Of a DNA stretch of 64,000 nucleotides, positions 8,684 through 17,197 are shown one piece after another. A program made the translations under genes and the position numbers. Position 1 is the first letter of the stretch. Each line of letters starts with the position of its first letter. The notes beneath the pieces were generated by a model. The model saw only the letters and a list, made by a program, of their open reading frames with translations. It made no database searches and was not told where the DNA came from. Source of the DNA: Microbacteriaceae bacterium (lineage in GTDB: Bacteria > Actinomycetota > Actinomycetes > Actinomycetales > Microbacteriaceae); contig RDDZ01000131.1 in NCBI GenBank assembly GCA_003852775.1, positions 1 to 64,000 on the forward strand. The letters are read 5' to 3'.

Positions 8684-10132
8684 ATGACCGACTTCCGCCT
8701 CGCCGTCGTCGTCCTCGCCGCAGGGGAGGGCACGCGCATGCGCTCGCGGCGCGCCAAGGTGCTGCACCCGATCGCCGGGCTGCCGATGATCGCGCACGTG
8801 CTCGCGACGGCACGGCACCTCGAGCCCGCCTACGTCGAGGTCGTCGTGCGCCACCAGCGCGACGAGGTCTCCGCCGCCGTGCGCGAGTATCTCGAGGACG
8901 CGATCGTCGTCGACCAGGACGAGGTGCCCGGAACCGGCCGCGCCGTCGAGCTCGCCGTGCAGGCGCTCCCCGCCGACTTCGACGGCGACGTCGTCGTCGT
9001 CTCCGGCGACGTGCCCCTGCTCGACGCGGTCACCCTCGGCTCGCTCCTCGAGCAGCACCGCGCGGCCGCCGCATCCGCCACGATCCTCTCGGCCGTGCTC
9101 GACGACGCCACCGGCTACGGGCGCATCGTGCGCGACGCCGACGGCTCCGTCACGGCGATCGTCGAGCACAAGGACGCCGACGACACCGTGCGTGCCATCA
9201 CCGAGGTCAACTCGGGCAGCTACGTCTTCGCGGCCTCGGCGCTGCGCGAGCTCCTGCCGCGGATCGGCACCGCCAACGCCCAGGGCGAGAAGTACCTGAC
9301 GGATGTCGTGGCCCTCCTGCGCGAGGCCTCCGCTCCCGTCGCCGCGGTCCCGGTGTCGGAGAACTGGCGCGTCGCGGGCGTCAACGACCGCTCGCAGCTC
9401 GCCGAGCAGGCCGCCCGCCTCAACGCGATGATCGTGCGCGGGCACCAGCTCAACGGCGTCACCATCCACGACCCGGCGAGCACATGGATCGACCTCACGG
9501 TGACGATCGGCCAGGACGCCGAGATCTGGCCCAACACCCGGCTCGCGGGCGCCACGACGATCGACCGCGACGCGACGATCGGCCCTGACACGACGCTCGT
9601 CGACTGCGAGATCGGCGAAGGCGCCGTCGTGAGGCGCACGGATGCGACGCTCGCCGTCGTCGAGGCGTACGCCGAGGTAGGACCCTTCGCCTACCTGCGC
9701 CCCGGCACCGTGCTGCGCGGCGGCGGCAAGATCGGCACCTTCGTCGAGACGAAGAACTCGGTCATCGGCCGCGGCTCGAAGGTGCCCCACCTCTCGTACA
9801 TCGGCGACGCCGAGGTGGGCGAGAAGTCCAACATCGGCGCGGGCACGATCACGGCCAACTACGACGGTGTCGCCAAGCACCGCACGACGGTCGGCTCGCA
9901 CGTGCGCACGGGCTCGCACAACGTGTTCGTCGCGCCCGTGACGATCGGCGACGGCGTGTACTCGGGGGCCGGCACGGTCATCCGCAAGGACGTGCCCGCG
10001 GGTGCGCTCGCGATCAACGTCGCGCCGCAGCGCAACGTCGACGGCTGGGTCGCCGCCAACCGCCCCGGCACGGCGGCCGCCGAGGCCGCCGCCGCGGCTT
10101 CCGCGGGAGACGACGCGCCCGCCGCGGAGTAG
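8684..10132 (+). CDS. glmU: Bifunctional GlmU
   Basis: A 482-residue bifunctional enzyme that acetylates glucosamine-1-phosphate and then couples it to UTP, giving UDP-GlcNAc for peptidoglycan. The uridyltransferase signature LAAGEGTRMRSRRAKVLHPI opens the N-terminal Rossmann domain (to about residue 235); the C-terminal half is a left-handed beta helix with hexapeptide repeats and the conserved GAGTITANYDG and KHRT region. The length matches actinobacterial GlmU with its Ala-rich tail. It stands alone; prs, its frequent neighbour, is not next to it. Confidence 0.97.
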   Translation: MTDFRLAVVVLAAGEGTRMRSRRAKVLHPIAGLPMIAHVLATARHLEPAYVEVVVRHQRDEVSAAVREYLEDAIVVDQDEVPGTGRAVELAVQALPADFDGDVVVVSGDVPLLDAVTLGSLLEQHRAAAASATILSAVLDDATGYGRIVRDADGSVTAIVEHKDADDTVRAITEVNSGSYVFAASALRELLPRIGTANAQGEKYLTDVVALLREASAPVAAVPVSENWRVAGVNDRSQLAEQAARLNAMIVRGHQLNGVTIHDPASTWIDLTVTIGQDAEIWPNTRLAGATTIDRDATIGPDTTLVDCEIGEGAVVRRTDATLAVVEAYAEVGPFAYLRPGTVLRGGGKIGTFVETKNSVIGRGSKVPHLSYIGDAEVGEKSNIGAGTITANYDGVAKHRTTVGSHVRTGSHNVFVAPVTIGDGVYSGAGTVIRKDVPAGALAINVAPQRNVDGWVAANRPGTAAAEAAAAASAGDDAPAAE

Positions 10133-10213
10133 TCCGACGCGCGGGCCCGCCCCGGTTCCCCTCCTCCCCATTCGCCGGGGTGCGCGACCTGTCCACGACT
10201 CGCCCGAGAAGGT

Positions 10214-10229
10214 TGGAACATAGTTTCGA
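10214..10229 (+). promoter_or_regulatory. LexA (SOS) box before the DUF222-HNH gene
   Basis: The sequence TGGAACATAGTTTCGA matches the Gram-positive/actinobacterial SOS box TCGAAC-N4-GTTCGA at 5 of 6 bases in each half. It lies 19 bases before the start codon. Genes of the 13E12/DUF222 group are DNA-damage inducible in mycobacteria, so the site fits the family. The gene behind it is broken. Confidence 0.65.
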
Positions 10230-10248
10230 ATGCGGGCAGCATGGCTGC

Positions 10249-11454
10249 ATGACCTCGATCACCGCCAGCCTCGCCGTCATCGGCGACGTGGCGGTGCCGT
10301 TCGCAGCCCCGACCGTGAGCGCACTGCGCGATGTCGAGCTGCTCGACGGGCAACGCGCGATCGCCGAGATCCGGAGGCGACTCGACGCCCTCGCCGCGAC
10401 GGTCGCGGGGGAGATCGCCCACCGCTCGCGGCGCGAGCTCGGGCACGAGGGCCTCGCGCAGTCGCGCGGCCAGCGCTCCGCCGAGGGGCTCATCTCGCAG
10501 CTCACGGGCACCTCTGCGCGTGAGGCGCGCACCCTCGTGAGGGCCGCCGAGCTGCTCCCCGTCGCGCCGGAGGGTGCGGTCCCCGCACCGCCGCAGCCTG
10601 AGTGGATGCGGGTCGTCGGCGACGCGGTCGCCCGGGCCGCGATCTCCGTCGAGGCGGCAGACATCATTCGCACGCGGCTCGCCGCGGCGGACCGGCCCCA
10701 CCGTGATCCCGCCGAGCGGGCGCGTGTCGATGAGGCCCTCGAGGATGCCGCGCGCCGACTCGTCGCCGAGGCGGGGGCGGCGACCCTCGAGCAGCTGGCC
10801 GCTCGCGCCGCGAGAAGTCGCGACGACATCGACGCAGCCGGCGTCGTCCGACGCGAGGAGGTGCTGCGCGAGAAGCGGTTCCTGCGGTTCACGCCGCAGC
10901 TCGACGGCATGACGCGCGTCGCGGGGCTGCTCGATCCGGAGTCGGCGGCGATCCTCGTGCCCATCCTCGACTCCGCCACGTCCCCGCGGCGCGGCGGCTC
11001 GCGTCGACGACGGGCGGCTGCTCGGCGACCGCAAGCCCGCCGTCCGCATCCTCGTCACGAAGGCCGACCTCGAGTCCGCGGCGCCCACTGACGCGGTGCT
11101 CGAGCCCGCGGCGCTCCGACCGACCAGCCGCCCGGGCGCCGCGTACTTCGAGGGCCAGGTCGACGCCGTCTCGATCGCGACAGCGGAGCGCCACCTCTCA
11201 TGTGCGACCGGCCGCCCTCGTGGTGCGAGGCGCACCACATCGACCATTGGGACGAGCATCGCGGCCGCACGGACATCGACTCCGGCGTGCTCCTGTGCCG
11301 GTTCTGCCACCTCAACGTGCACAACCGCGGCTGGCGCATCCGCCGCGACGGCGGCGGGTACGTGCTCGAGCGTCCCGACGACGGAGGCGTGCCCCGGCGG
11401 ACGCCCCTGCCCTCACGCAGTCCCGCCCGCGCGCGCCTCGTCGCCACCGCATAG
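10249..11454 (+). pseudogene. DUF222 / 13E12-type HNH endonuclease, frameshifted
   Basis: The DUF222 part reads from the ATG at 10249 (LDGQRAIAEIRRRLDALAA, FLRFTPQLDGMTRVAGLLDP) to ILDSATSPRRGG near 10990. There the homology shifts to another frame (VDDGRLLGDRKPAVRILVTK, GAAYFEGQVDAVSIATAERH) and at about 11195 returns to the first frame at the HNH core (CDRPPSWCEAHHIDHWDEH, LLCRFCHLNVHN). Intact relatives have roughly 100 more residues at the second joint. Two deletions, both out of frame, therefore inactivated it. These proteins are predicted nucleases of unclear role, often multicopy in actinobacteria. The SOS box upstream is still well preserved. Confidence 0.85.
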
Positions 11455-11464
11455 CGAGGCGGCT

Positions 11465-11482
11465 CAGGCCCGGCGCGGCCTG
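11465..11482 (+). terminator. Possible hairpin terminator after the HNH pseudogene
   Basis: CAGGCC, a six-base loop and GGCCTG form a small GC-rich stem ten bases after the stop. There is no T tract, so it is only a possible terminator. Confidence 0.3.
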
Positions 11483-11524
11483 GGGAGGGGATGCGGGCGG
11501 CCCCGCCCCACGTGTGGCAGACTG

Positions 11525-11656
11525 GCCGGGCGAAGGGGAGTATCCCACCTCGTCGCGGTCGTCATCACGGGCTCCGTCGCCGCAGCCCCGGCCGTGACCG
11601 CGGCACCCGCACCGAGACACACGGACGGGCGTCGCGCGGGAGAGACGTTCGAGGAT
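11525..11656 (+). ncRNA. Probable yybP-ykoY manganese riboswitch
   Basis: The leader of the TerC gene has the two conserved loops of this RNA class: AAGGGGAGTATCCC at 11533-11546 and GGAGAGACGTTCGAGG near 11640-11654, with paired segments between them (CGCGGTC near 11561 can pair with GACCGCG near 11597). In many bacteria yybP-ykoY RNAs sense Mn2+ and control TerC/Alx-type exporters, which is what follows. I read the motifs by eye and did not fold the RNA. Confidence 0.7.
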
Positions 11657-11687
11657 CCTCCGTCCCCGAAACCCCGAAAGGCCCTCT

Positions 11688-12716
11688 GTGGAACTCGCCC
11701 TGCCGCTCTGGTTCGAGGTCGGCACGTACGTCGTGCTCGCCCTCATCCTCGCTGTCGACCTCATCGTCGCGTTCAAGCGCCCGCACGTCCCGAGCACGCG
11801 GGAGTCGGCGCTGTGGATCGCCTTCTACGTCGTGCTCGCGCTGCTGTTCTCGCTCGCGATGCTGTGGCTCGGGGACGCGGAGCACGCGGGGCAGTTCGTC
11901 GCCGGATGGCTCACCGAGTACAGCCTCTCGATCGACAACCTGTTCGTGTTCCTGCTGATCATGGCGCGCTTCTCGGTGCCGCGGCGCTACCAGCAGGAGC
12001 TGCTCATGGCGGGCATCATCATCGCGCTCGTCCTCCGCGGCATCTTCATCCTGCTCGGCGCCGCCCTCATCGAGAACTTCAGCTGGGTCTTCTACATCTT
12101 CGGCGCGTTCCTCATCTTCACGGCGATCCAGCAGGCCCGCACAGGCACCGACGACGAGGTCGAGACCGAGAACAAGCTCATCACCTGGCTGCGCCGCCGG
12201 GTCGCGGTGACCGACGAGTTCGACGGCGCGAGGATCCGCACGGTCGTCGACGGCCGCAAGGTGTTCACCCCGGTGCTCATCGTGCTCGTCGCCCTCGGCA
12301 CCACCGACCTCGTGTTCGCGCTCGACTCGATCCCCGCGATCTTCGGCATCACCCAGAGCCCCTTCATCGTCTTCACGGCGAACGTCTTCGCGCTCATGGG
12401 GCTGCGTCAGCTCTACTTCCTGCTCGGCGACCTCGTCGACAAGCTCGAGTACCTGCACTACGGCATCGCGTTCATCCTCGGCTTCATCGGCGTCAAGCTC
12501 GTGCTCCACGCGATGCACGAGAACGAACTGCCGTTCATCAACGGCGGCCAGGGCATCGAGTGGGCGCCCGAGATCAGCACGTGGACCTCGCTCGGCGTCA
12601 TCGTGGTCGCGATGACGATCGCCGTCGTCGCGAGCCTCATCCGGATGCGCGTGGTGCGCGTCGCGGAGCAGAAGCAGCCCCAGCCCGAGACGGAGCCCGG
12701 CGGCGAGCGTCCTTGA
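11688..12716 (+). CDS. TerC-family membrane transporter
   Basis: A 342-residue integral membrane protein of the TerC/Alx group, with seven or more helices and the two acidic signature regions SLSIDNLFVFLLIM (D near residue 84) and TTDLVFALDSIPAIFGI (D near 205 and 212), which lie in the membrane and are thought to bind metal. Family members export manganese (Alx, MntP-independent) or are linked to tellurium resistance. GTG start, with GAAAGG seven bases upstream. The probable Mn2+ riboswitch in its leader supports a role in manganese export. The C-terminus is a polar tail rich in Pro and Glu. Confidence 0.88.
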   Translation: MELALPLWFEVGTYVVLALILAVDLIVAFKRPHVPSTRESALWIAFYVVLALLFSLAMLWLGDAEHAGQFVAGWLTEYSLSIDNLFVFLLIMARFSVPRRYQQELLMAGIIIALVLRGIFILLGAALIENFSWVFYIFGAFLIFTAIQQARTGTDDEVETENKLITWLRRRVAVTDEFDGARIRTVVDGRKVFTPVLIVLVALGTTDLVFALDSIPAIFGITQSPFIVFTANVFALMGLRQLYFLLGDLVDKLEYLHYGIAFILGFIGVKLVLHAMHENELPFINGGQGIEWAPEISTWTSLGVIVVAMTIAVVASLIRMRVVRVAEQKQPQPETEPGGERP

Positions 12717-12741
12717 CGCGGCCCCCGGGCACGGAAATGAT
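12713..12741 (+). promoter_or_regulatory. Promoter of the first FHA gene (leaderless)
   Basis: TTGACG at 12713-12718, a 17-base spacer and AATGAT at 12736-12741, ending six bases before the GTG at 12748. Spacing is ideal for a sigma-70 promoter whose transcript begins at the start codon. The -35 overlaps the stop of the TerC gene. Confidence 0.5.
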
Positions 12742-12747
12742 CTAGGG

Positions 12748-13290
12748 GTGACCGACAGCACGCCCGGATATCAGCCCGAGGAGCCCGTGCTGCGGCCGCC
12801 GTGGCTGCAGGGGGGCGACCTCGAGCAGGGGCTCATCGACACCCGCACCAAGATCGTCGGCCGCGGCCTGCCGCCTCGTGACCCGTCGGAGCCCGTCTTC
12901 TTCCCGGGCGGGCCGCCGCGGCACGTCACCGGCTGGGTGCTCCTGCTCGCCGACGGCGACCGGGTGACGGTCGACGGCCCCATCGTCATCGGGCGCAAGC
13001 CGTTCGAGGTCGAGGGCTTCCCGGGCGCGAAGCTCGTCGCGGTCGTCGACCGCGAGAAGACCGTCTCGAAGAACCACGCGATCCTCCTGCCGTACGACGG
13101 CGGGCTCTTCGTGCTCGATCTCAACTCGACGAACGGCGTCGCGGTCGTCGCCAACCGCACCCGCAAGACGGTGACGTCGACGGAGTTCACGCCCGTGCCG
13201 GACGGTGCCGTCATCGAACTGGGCTCCTACCTGCTCGGCGTGGACCACATCCCCGACGCCGAGCAGCAGGCGGCCGCCCAGCCGCAGTAG
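12748..13290 (+). CDS. FHA-domain protein
   Basis: A 180-residue soluble protein. Residues 60-170 form a forkhead-associated domain: GPIVIGRKPF, then VSKNHAILL and LDLNSTNGV, which carry the G-R, S-x-x-H and S-x-N-G residues that bind phosphothreonine. The N-terminus is Pro-rich. It is separated from the phosphatase-kinase operon by an operator-promoter region, and probably reads phosphorylation made by the kinase at 15533. A close architectural relative lies at 35446, so FHA genes bracket the block. Confidence 0.8.
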   Translation: MTDSTPGYQPEEPVLRPPWLQGGDLEQGLIDTRTKIVGRGLPPRDPSEPVFFPGGPPRHVTGWVLLLADGDRVTVDGPIVIGRKPFEVEGFPGAKLVAVVDREKTVSKNHAILLPYDGGLFVLDLNSTNGVAVVANRTRKTVTSTEFTPVPDGAVIELGSYLLGVDHIPDAEQQAAAQPQ

Positions 13291-13315
13291 CCTGGGGCGC
13301 GTCGCGAGCGGCCAT

Positions 13316-13329
13316 GGGGAGCACTCCCC
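13316..13329. promoter_or_regulatory. Inverted repeat GGGGA-N4-TCCCC, site 1
   Basis: GGGGAGCACTCCCC. Its centre lies 41.5 bases before a TAGCGT -10 box at 13364-13369, upstream of the PP2C-FHA-kinase-FHA/HTH operon. The same arms with other 4-base spacers occur at 17920 and 32805 before the other two main units of this block. The position, about -53, suits a transcription activator. Confidence 0.65.
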
Positions 13330-13399
13330 GGCCTCGCGGTTCGTGAGGCTCTCTTCGGCTTGCTAGCGTTTCCGAGACTGCGACAGGACGGGGGAGCCG

Positions 13400-14242
13400 G
13401 TGGAGACTCGCGAGGAGTTCGCGATCGGCGACGTCGTCGTGCAGCTTCGCTACGAGGGCGCGAGCGACGTGGGTGCCGTGCGCGCCGCCAACGAGGACAG
13501 CTTCCTCGCCGCGCCGCCGTTCTGGATCGTCGCGGACGGCATGGGCGGCCACGCCCATGGCGACCTCGCGAGCCGCTCGGCGGTCGAGGTCTTCGACCGG
13601 CTGCGGGCCGAGGGGCCGGTCGGCGCCCGTGCCGTGCTCGGCGCCGTGAAGGACGCGAACACCGCGGTCGTGGGACTGCGCACCGACACCATCTCGGGCA
13701 CGACGCTCACGGGCGTCGCGATCGTCGACGTCGACGGGGCCGGCCCGCACTGGATGGCGTTCAACGTCGGCGACTCGCGCACCTACAGTTGGGACGGGCG
13801 TCTGCTCGTGCAGCAGAGCATCGATCACTCCGCCGTGCAGGAGCTCGTCGCCGCGGGCGTGATCGCCCCGGAGGAGGCCGCCGGGCACCCGCAGCGCAAC
13901 GTCGTCACGCGCGCGCTCGGGGCCGAGGCCGAGGTCGACCCCGACATCTGGCTGCTCCCGCTGCGCGGACGCCAGACGTTCCTCCTCTGCAGCGACGGGC
14001 TCACGAAGGAGCTCAGCGACGAGGAGATCGCGCGCATCATCGTCTTCCACGACCAGCAGGCCAGCCGCGAGCCCGACGGCCCGACGCTCGCCGAGCGGCT
14101 CGTCGGCGCGGCGGTCGCCGCCGGGGGCCGCGACAACGTGACGGTCGTGATCGTCGAGTCGACGGTCGAGGAAGAGCTGTACGACCCGGAGGAGACGGTC
14201 GACCGCGACCGTCGCCTCGAGGACACCATCCCGAGGGCTTGA
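13400..14242 (+). CDS. PP2C-type protein Ser/Thr phosphatase
   Basis: A 280-residue PPM/PP2C phosphatase that removes phosphate from Ser/Thr residues. Motifs: SDVGAVRAANEDSF, VADGMGGHAHGDLAS (metal-binding Asp and Gly), FNVGDSRTYSWDG, LLCSDGLTKELSDEEI and GGRDNVTVVIV with the last metal Asp. Unlike PstP of mycobacteria it has no membrane helix, so it is cytoplasmic. GTG start. It opens a tightly packed operon with an FHA protein, the kinase and an FHA-HTH protein, and is the natural antagonist of that kinase. Confidence 0.92.
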   Translation: METREEFAIGDVVVQLRYEGASDVGAVRAANEDSFLAAPPFWIVADGMGGHAHGDLASRSAVEVFDRLRAEGPVGARAVLGAVKDANTAVVGLRTDTISGTTLTGVAIVDVDGAGPHWMAFNVGDSRTYSWDGRLLVQQSIDHSAVQELVAAGVIAPEEAAGHPQRNVVTRALGAEAEVDPDIWLLPLRGRQTFLLCSDGLTKELSDEEIARIIVFHDQQASREPDGPTLAERLVGAAVAAGGRDNVTVVIVESTVEEELYDPEETVDRDRRLEDTIPRA

Positions 14243-14243
14243 C

Positions 14244-15533
14244 GTGACGCATCGCTACACCGCTGCCGGCGACGGCTGGCTCGCATTCATCACCCCCGCG
14301 CGGCAGCTGTTCGTCGGCGCGGAGCTCGAACCCGCCGTCGTCGACCGCCTGTGGAGCCGCATCCGCGACGAGCGCGGCCCCGCCGGCCTGCTCGAGACCC
14401 TCACCGCGAACGGCCTGTTCGCGACGCCGCCCTTCGCGTTCGTGGAGGCGGGCGACGGCGACGTGAGCGTCATCGTGCGCGGCGATGCAACCGTGCGCGC
14501 GGGTGCCGAGCAGGTGTCGGGCGCGGGGGCGACGACGTGGATCGAGCGGCGGATGCCGGGCGGTTCCGTCGGCGTCGCGCTCGGCGGTCGCGGCGGTGTG
14601 GAGCTGCCGATCGAGGCGGGCGTCGTGCGCGCCTCCGCGTTCGCGACGGGCGCCGGCGTGCTCCCCGCAGCGGCGGCGGCTCCGGCCGCGCCCGCCGCGC
14701 CCCTCGCCTCCGTCCCGCCCGTTGCGACCGCGGGCCCGGTTCCGACGCCGGCCCCGGTTCCGGCCCCGCAGGCGCCTGCGCCCGCCGTCGGCCCCGACGA
14801 CTTCACCCCGCCGCCCGCCGCCTCCGCCCCGAGCGCGGATGCCGGCCCCGCGGAGCCCGAGCCGGTGTCCGAGGCCACCGTCACGAGCCTCCCCGACGAG
14901 CCCGCCGACTCCGAGCCCGCCGCCTCCGGGCCGGTCGCCGGTGCGGCCGAGGAGTCGGCTCCCGCGGAGCCCGCCGGCGACGGCTACGACTACCTGTTCG
15001 GCGACACGATGTACCGCTCGGTCGAGGACGCGGCCGTGCGCCCCGCCGACCCGGAGGAGGACGAGGCCCCGGCCGCGCCCGCTCCCGAGGCGATCGAGGG
15101 CGACCACGACGGCAGCACCGTGCTCGCCTCCTCGATCACGCGCACGGGGCGCCAGCGTCGGCCCCGCGGCGGCGCTCCGGCCGCGCCGGCCGCTCCGTCG
15201 GTCGTCGTCGTGCTGCCCGGCGGCACGCGCGAGCCGCTCGACGAGCCGCTCGTGCTCGGACGCGCTCCGAGCGTCTCGGGTGTCTCGGGCGGTCAGCTCC
15301 CGCGCCTCGTCACGATCTCGGGCGGCGACCAGGACATCTCGCGCTCCCACGTGCGCATCGCGCTCGAGGGCGGCACGGTCGTCGTGACCGACCTGCACTC
15401 GCGCAACGGCACGACGATCGTCATGCCGAACGGCGACACCCAGAAGCTGCGGGGCGGCGAACCGACACCGGTCATCGTCGGCACCCGCGTCGACCTCGGC
15501 GGCGGCGTCGAGCTCAGGGTCGAGGAGGTCTGA
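14244..15533 (+). CDS. FHA protein with long Ala/Pro linker
   Basis: A 429-residue protein in three parts. Residues 1-145 are a folded domain without known homologue to me (WLAFITPARQLFVGAELEPA and following), which resembles N-terminal domains of proteins in other actinobacterial FHA-kinase loci. Residues 146-310 are a low-complexity Ala/Pro/Glu linker containing YDYLFGDTMYRSVEDA. Residues 318-429 form an FHA domain (LVLGRAPSVSG, DISRSHVRI, DLHSRNGT). It begins one base after the phosphatase stop and ends overlapping the kinase start (TGATG). It is probably a phospho-dependent adaptor for the kinase. Confidence 0.75.
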   Translation: MTHRYTAAGDGWLAFITPARQLFVGAELEPAVVDRLWSRIRDERGPAGLLETLTANGLFATPPFAFVEAGDGDVSVIVRGDATVRAGAEQVSGAGATTWIERRMPGGSVGVALGGRGGVELPIEAGVVRASAFATGAGVLPAAAAAPAAPAAPLASVPPVATAGPVPTPAPVPAPQAPAPAVGPDDFTPPPAASAPSADAGPAEPEPVSEATVTSLPDEPADSEPAASGPVAGAAEESAPAEPAGDGYDYLFGDTMYRSVEDAAVRPADPEEDEAPAAPAPEAIEGDHDGSTVLASSITRTGRQRRPRGGAPAAPAAPSVVVVLPGGTREPLDEPLVLGRAPSVSGVSGGQLPRLVTISGGDQDISRSHVRIALEGGTVVVTDLHSRNGTTIVMPNGDTQKLRGGEPTPVIVGTRVDLGGGVELRVEEV

Positions 15534-17197
15534 TGCGCCGCCCCACGTCGACGCCTCCGGAGCTGCCCGGCTACAACTACGTTCGCCTGCTCGGCTCGGG
15601 CGGCTTCTCCGACGTCTTCCTCTACGACCAGCAGCTTCCGCGTCGCCGCGTCGCCGTGAAGGTGCTTCTGCTCGACGAGCTCACGCCCGCCAACCGCGCC
15701 GCCTTCACGGCCGAGGCGAACCTCATGGCGCAGCTCTCGGCGCACCCCTACATCGTCACGATCTACCACGCCGACGTCGCCTCCGACGACCGCCCGTACT
15801 TCGTCATGGAGTACTGCTCGGGGCCGAGCCTCGCCGAGCGCTACAAGCAGGCCCCGCTGCAGGTCGCGGATGCGCTGCGCACCGGGGTGCGGCTCTCGAG
15901 CGCCGTGCACACGGCGCACCTCGCCGGCATCCTGCACCGCGACATCAAGCCCGCCAACGTGCTCGCGAACGACTACGGATGGCCGGCGCTCACCGACTTC
16001 GGCATCTCCTCGGCGGTCGACGACGCGCTCCCCGCGCACACGACGACGCTCACGGGCGGGATCGCCGACACGAGCACGAGCGGGACGAGCGGCCAGGTGG
16101 GCCTCTCGGTGCCGTGGTCGCCGCCCGAGATGTTCGAGGACGACCCCGATCCCGACGTGCGCAGCGACGTCTTCTCGCTCGCTGCGACGATCTGGACGGT
16201 GCTCGCCGGGCAGACGCCGTTCGAGGTGAAGGGGCGCTCCAACGGCACGCTCGACCTCATCGGCCGCATCGAGCGCGGCGCGATCACCCCGATGGACCGC
16301 ACGGATGTGCCCCGCTCGCTCATCGCGGTGCTGCAGAAGGGCATGGCCACCGAGCGCGAGGACCGCTTCGCGAGCGCCCTCGACTTCGGCCGCGCCCTGC
16401 AGCGCGTCGAGATGGAGCTCGGCTACGCCCGCACCGAGCTCGAGGTGCCGAACCTGCACCTCGACGCACCCGAGCGTCCCGCCGACACGGGCGGCGCCGA
16501 CGAGACGCTCGTGCGCCAGGTCGCCACGATCGACGCGCAGCCCGTCGCCCCGTCCTCCGCCGACGAGACGCGCGTGCGCTCCACGACGACGATCGACGCC
16601 CAGCCGACCGCGGCGGCGGCCGCGGCCTCCGCGCCCCCGGCGTCGTTCGCCACCCGTTCGCCGGTGCAGGAGCACGCGCCCGAGGAGACCGTCGTGCGTC
16701 CGCGCGGCCCCGTCGCCCAGGAGGAGCCCGCGGCTACCGCCGAGCCCGCCGCGCCGCAGGAGCCTCGCTCGCGTCGCGGACTCGTCACGGGGATCGTGCT
16801 CGGGGTGGTCGCCGCGGTCGTCGCGGCCGCGGTCGTCGTCGGGATCGTGCTCACCGGAGGAGAGCCGGGTGCCGCACCGAGCGCGACGCCCTCGACGGGC
16901 GGGGGCGGCGAGGCGATCGTGCCGACCGCCATCCCGATCCCCGTGCTGACGGGCACCCCGACGCTCGACCGGACGACCGTGACCTTCACGGTCGAGAACC
17001 CCGACCCGGAAGACGCGGACCAGTTCATGTGGCAGCTGAACAACCGGCCCGACCTGCCGCAGCGCCACACGAGCGCCGACGGCGTCATCGCCGTCGACGG
17101 GTACACGGGAGGCGCGCCCCTGTGCATCGACGTCATGGTGCTGCGCAAGGGCAAGACCTCCGACGTCCTGATCGCCTGCTACCCCCCGGTGGGATGA
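15533..17197 (+). CDS. Membrane Ser/Thr protein kinase, PknB-like
   Basis: A 554-residue Hanks-type kinase. The catalytic domain (residues 12-300) has the glycine loop LGSGGFSDVF, Lys43 in VAVKV, HRDIKPANVL with D137, and Asp155 of TDFG. A Thr-rich activation loop follows (TTTLTGGIADTSTSGTSG), then SVPWSPPEMF. A linker with three TxxDETxVR-like Thr motifs (DETLVRQVAT, DETRVRSTTT, EETVVR) looks like a set of autophosphorylation sites that FHA partners could bind. One membrane helix lies at about 418-440, then an exported domain of about 110 residues without PASTA repeats and with two Cys. It sits between two FHA genes in a coupled operon. Confidence 0.93.
   Translation: MRRPTSTPPELPGYNYVRLLGSGGFSDVFLYDQQLPRRRVAVKVLLLDELTPANRAAFTAEANLMAQLSAHPYIVTIYHADVASDDRPYFVMEYCSGPSLAERYKQAPLQVADALRTGVRLSSAVHTAHLAGILHRDIKPANVLANDYGWPALTDFGISSAVDDALPAHTTTLTGGIADTSTSGTSGQVGLSVPWSPPEMFEDDPDPDVRSDVFSLAATIWTVLAGQTPFEVKGRSNGTLDLIGRIERGAITPMDRTDVPRSLIAVLQKGMATEREDRFASALDFGRALQRVEMELGYARTELEVPNLHLDAPERPADTGGADETLVRQVATIDAQPVAPSSADETRVRSTTTIDAQPTAAAAAASAPPASFATRSPVQEHAPEETVVRPRGPVAQEEPAATAEPAAPQEPRSRRGLVTGIVLGVVAAVVAAAVVVGIVLTGGEPGAAPSATPSTGGGGEAIVPTAIPIPVLTGTPTLDRTTVTFTVENPDPEDADQFMWQLNNRPDLPQRHTSADGVIAVDGYTGGAPLCIDVMVLRKGKTSDVLIACYPPVG

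Noticed and set aside
10151..10177. Terminator after glmU (CCCCGG ... CCGGGG)
   Set aside because: Only six pairs with a 15-base loop and no T tract; too weak to list.
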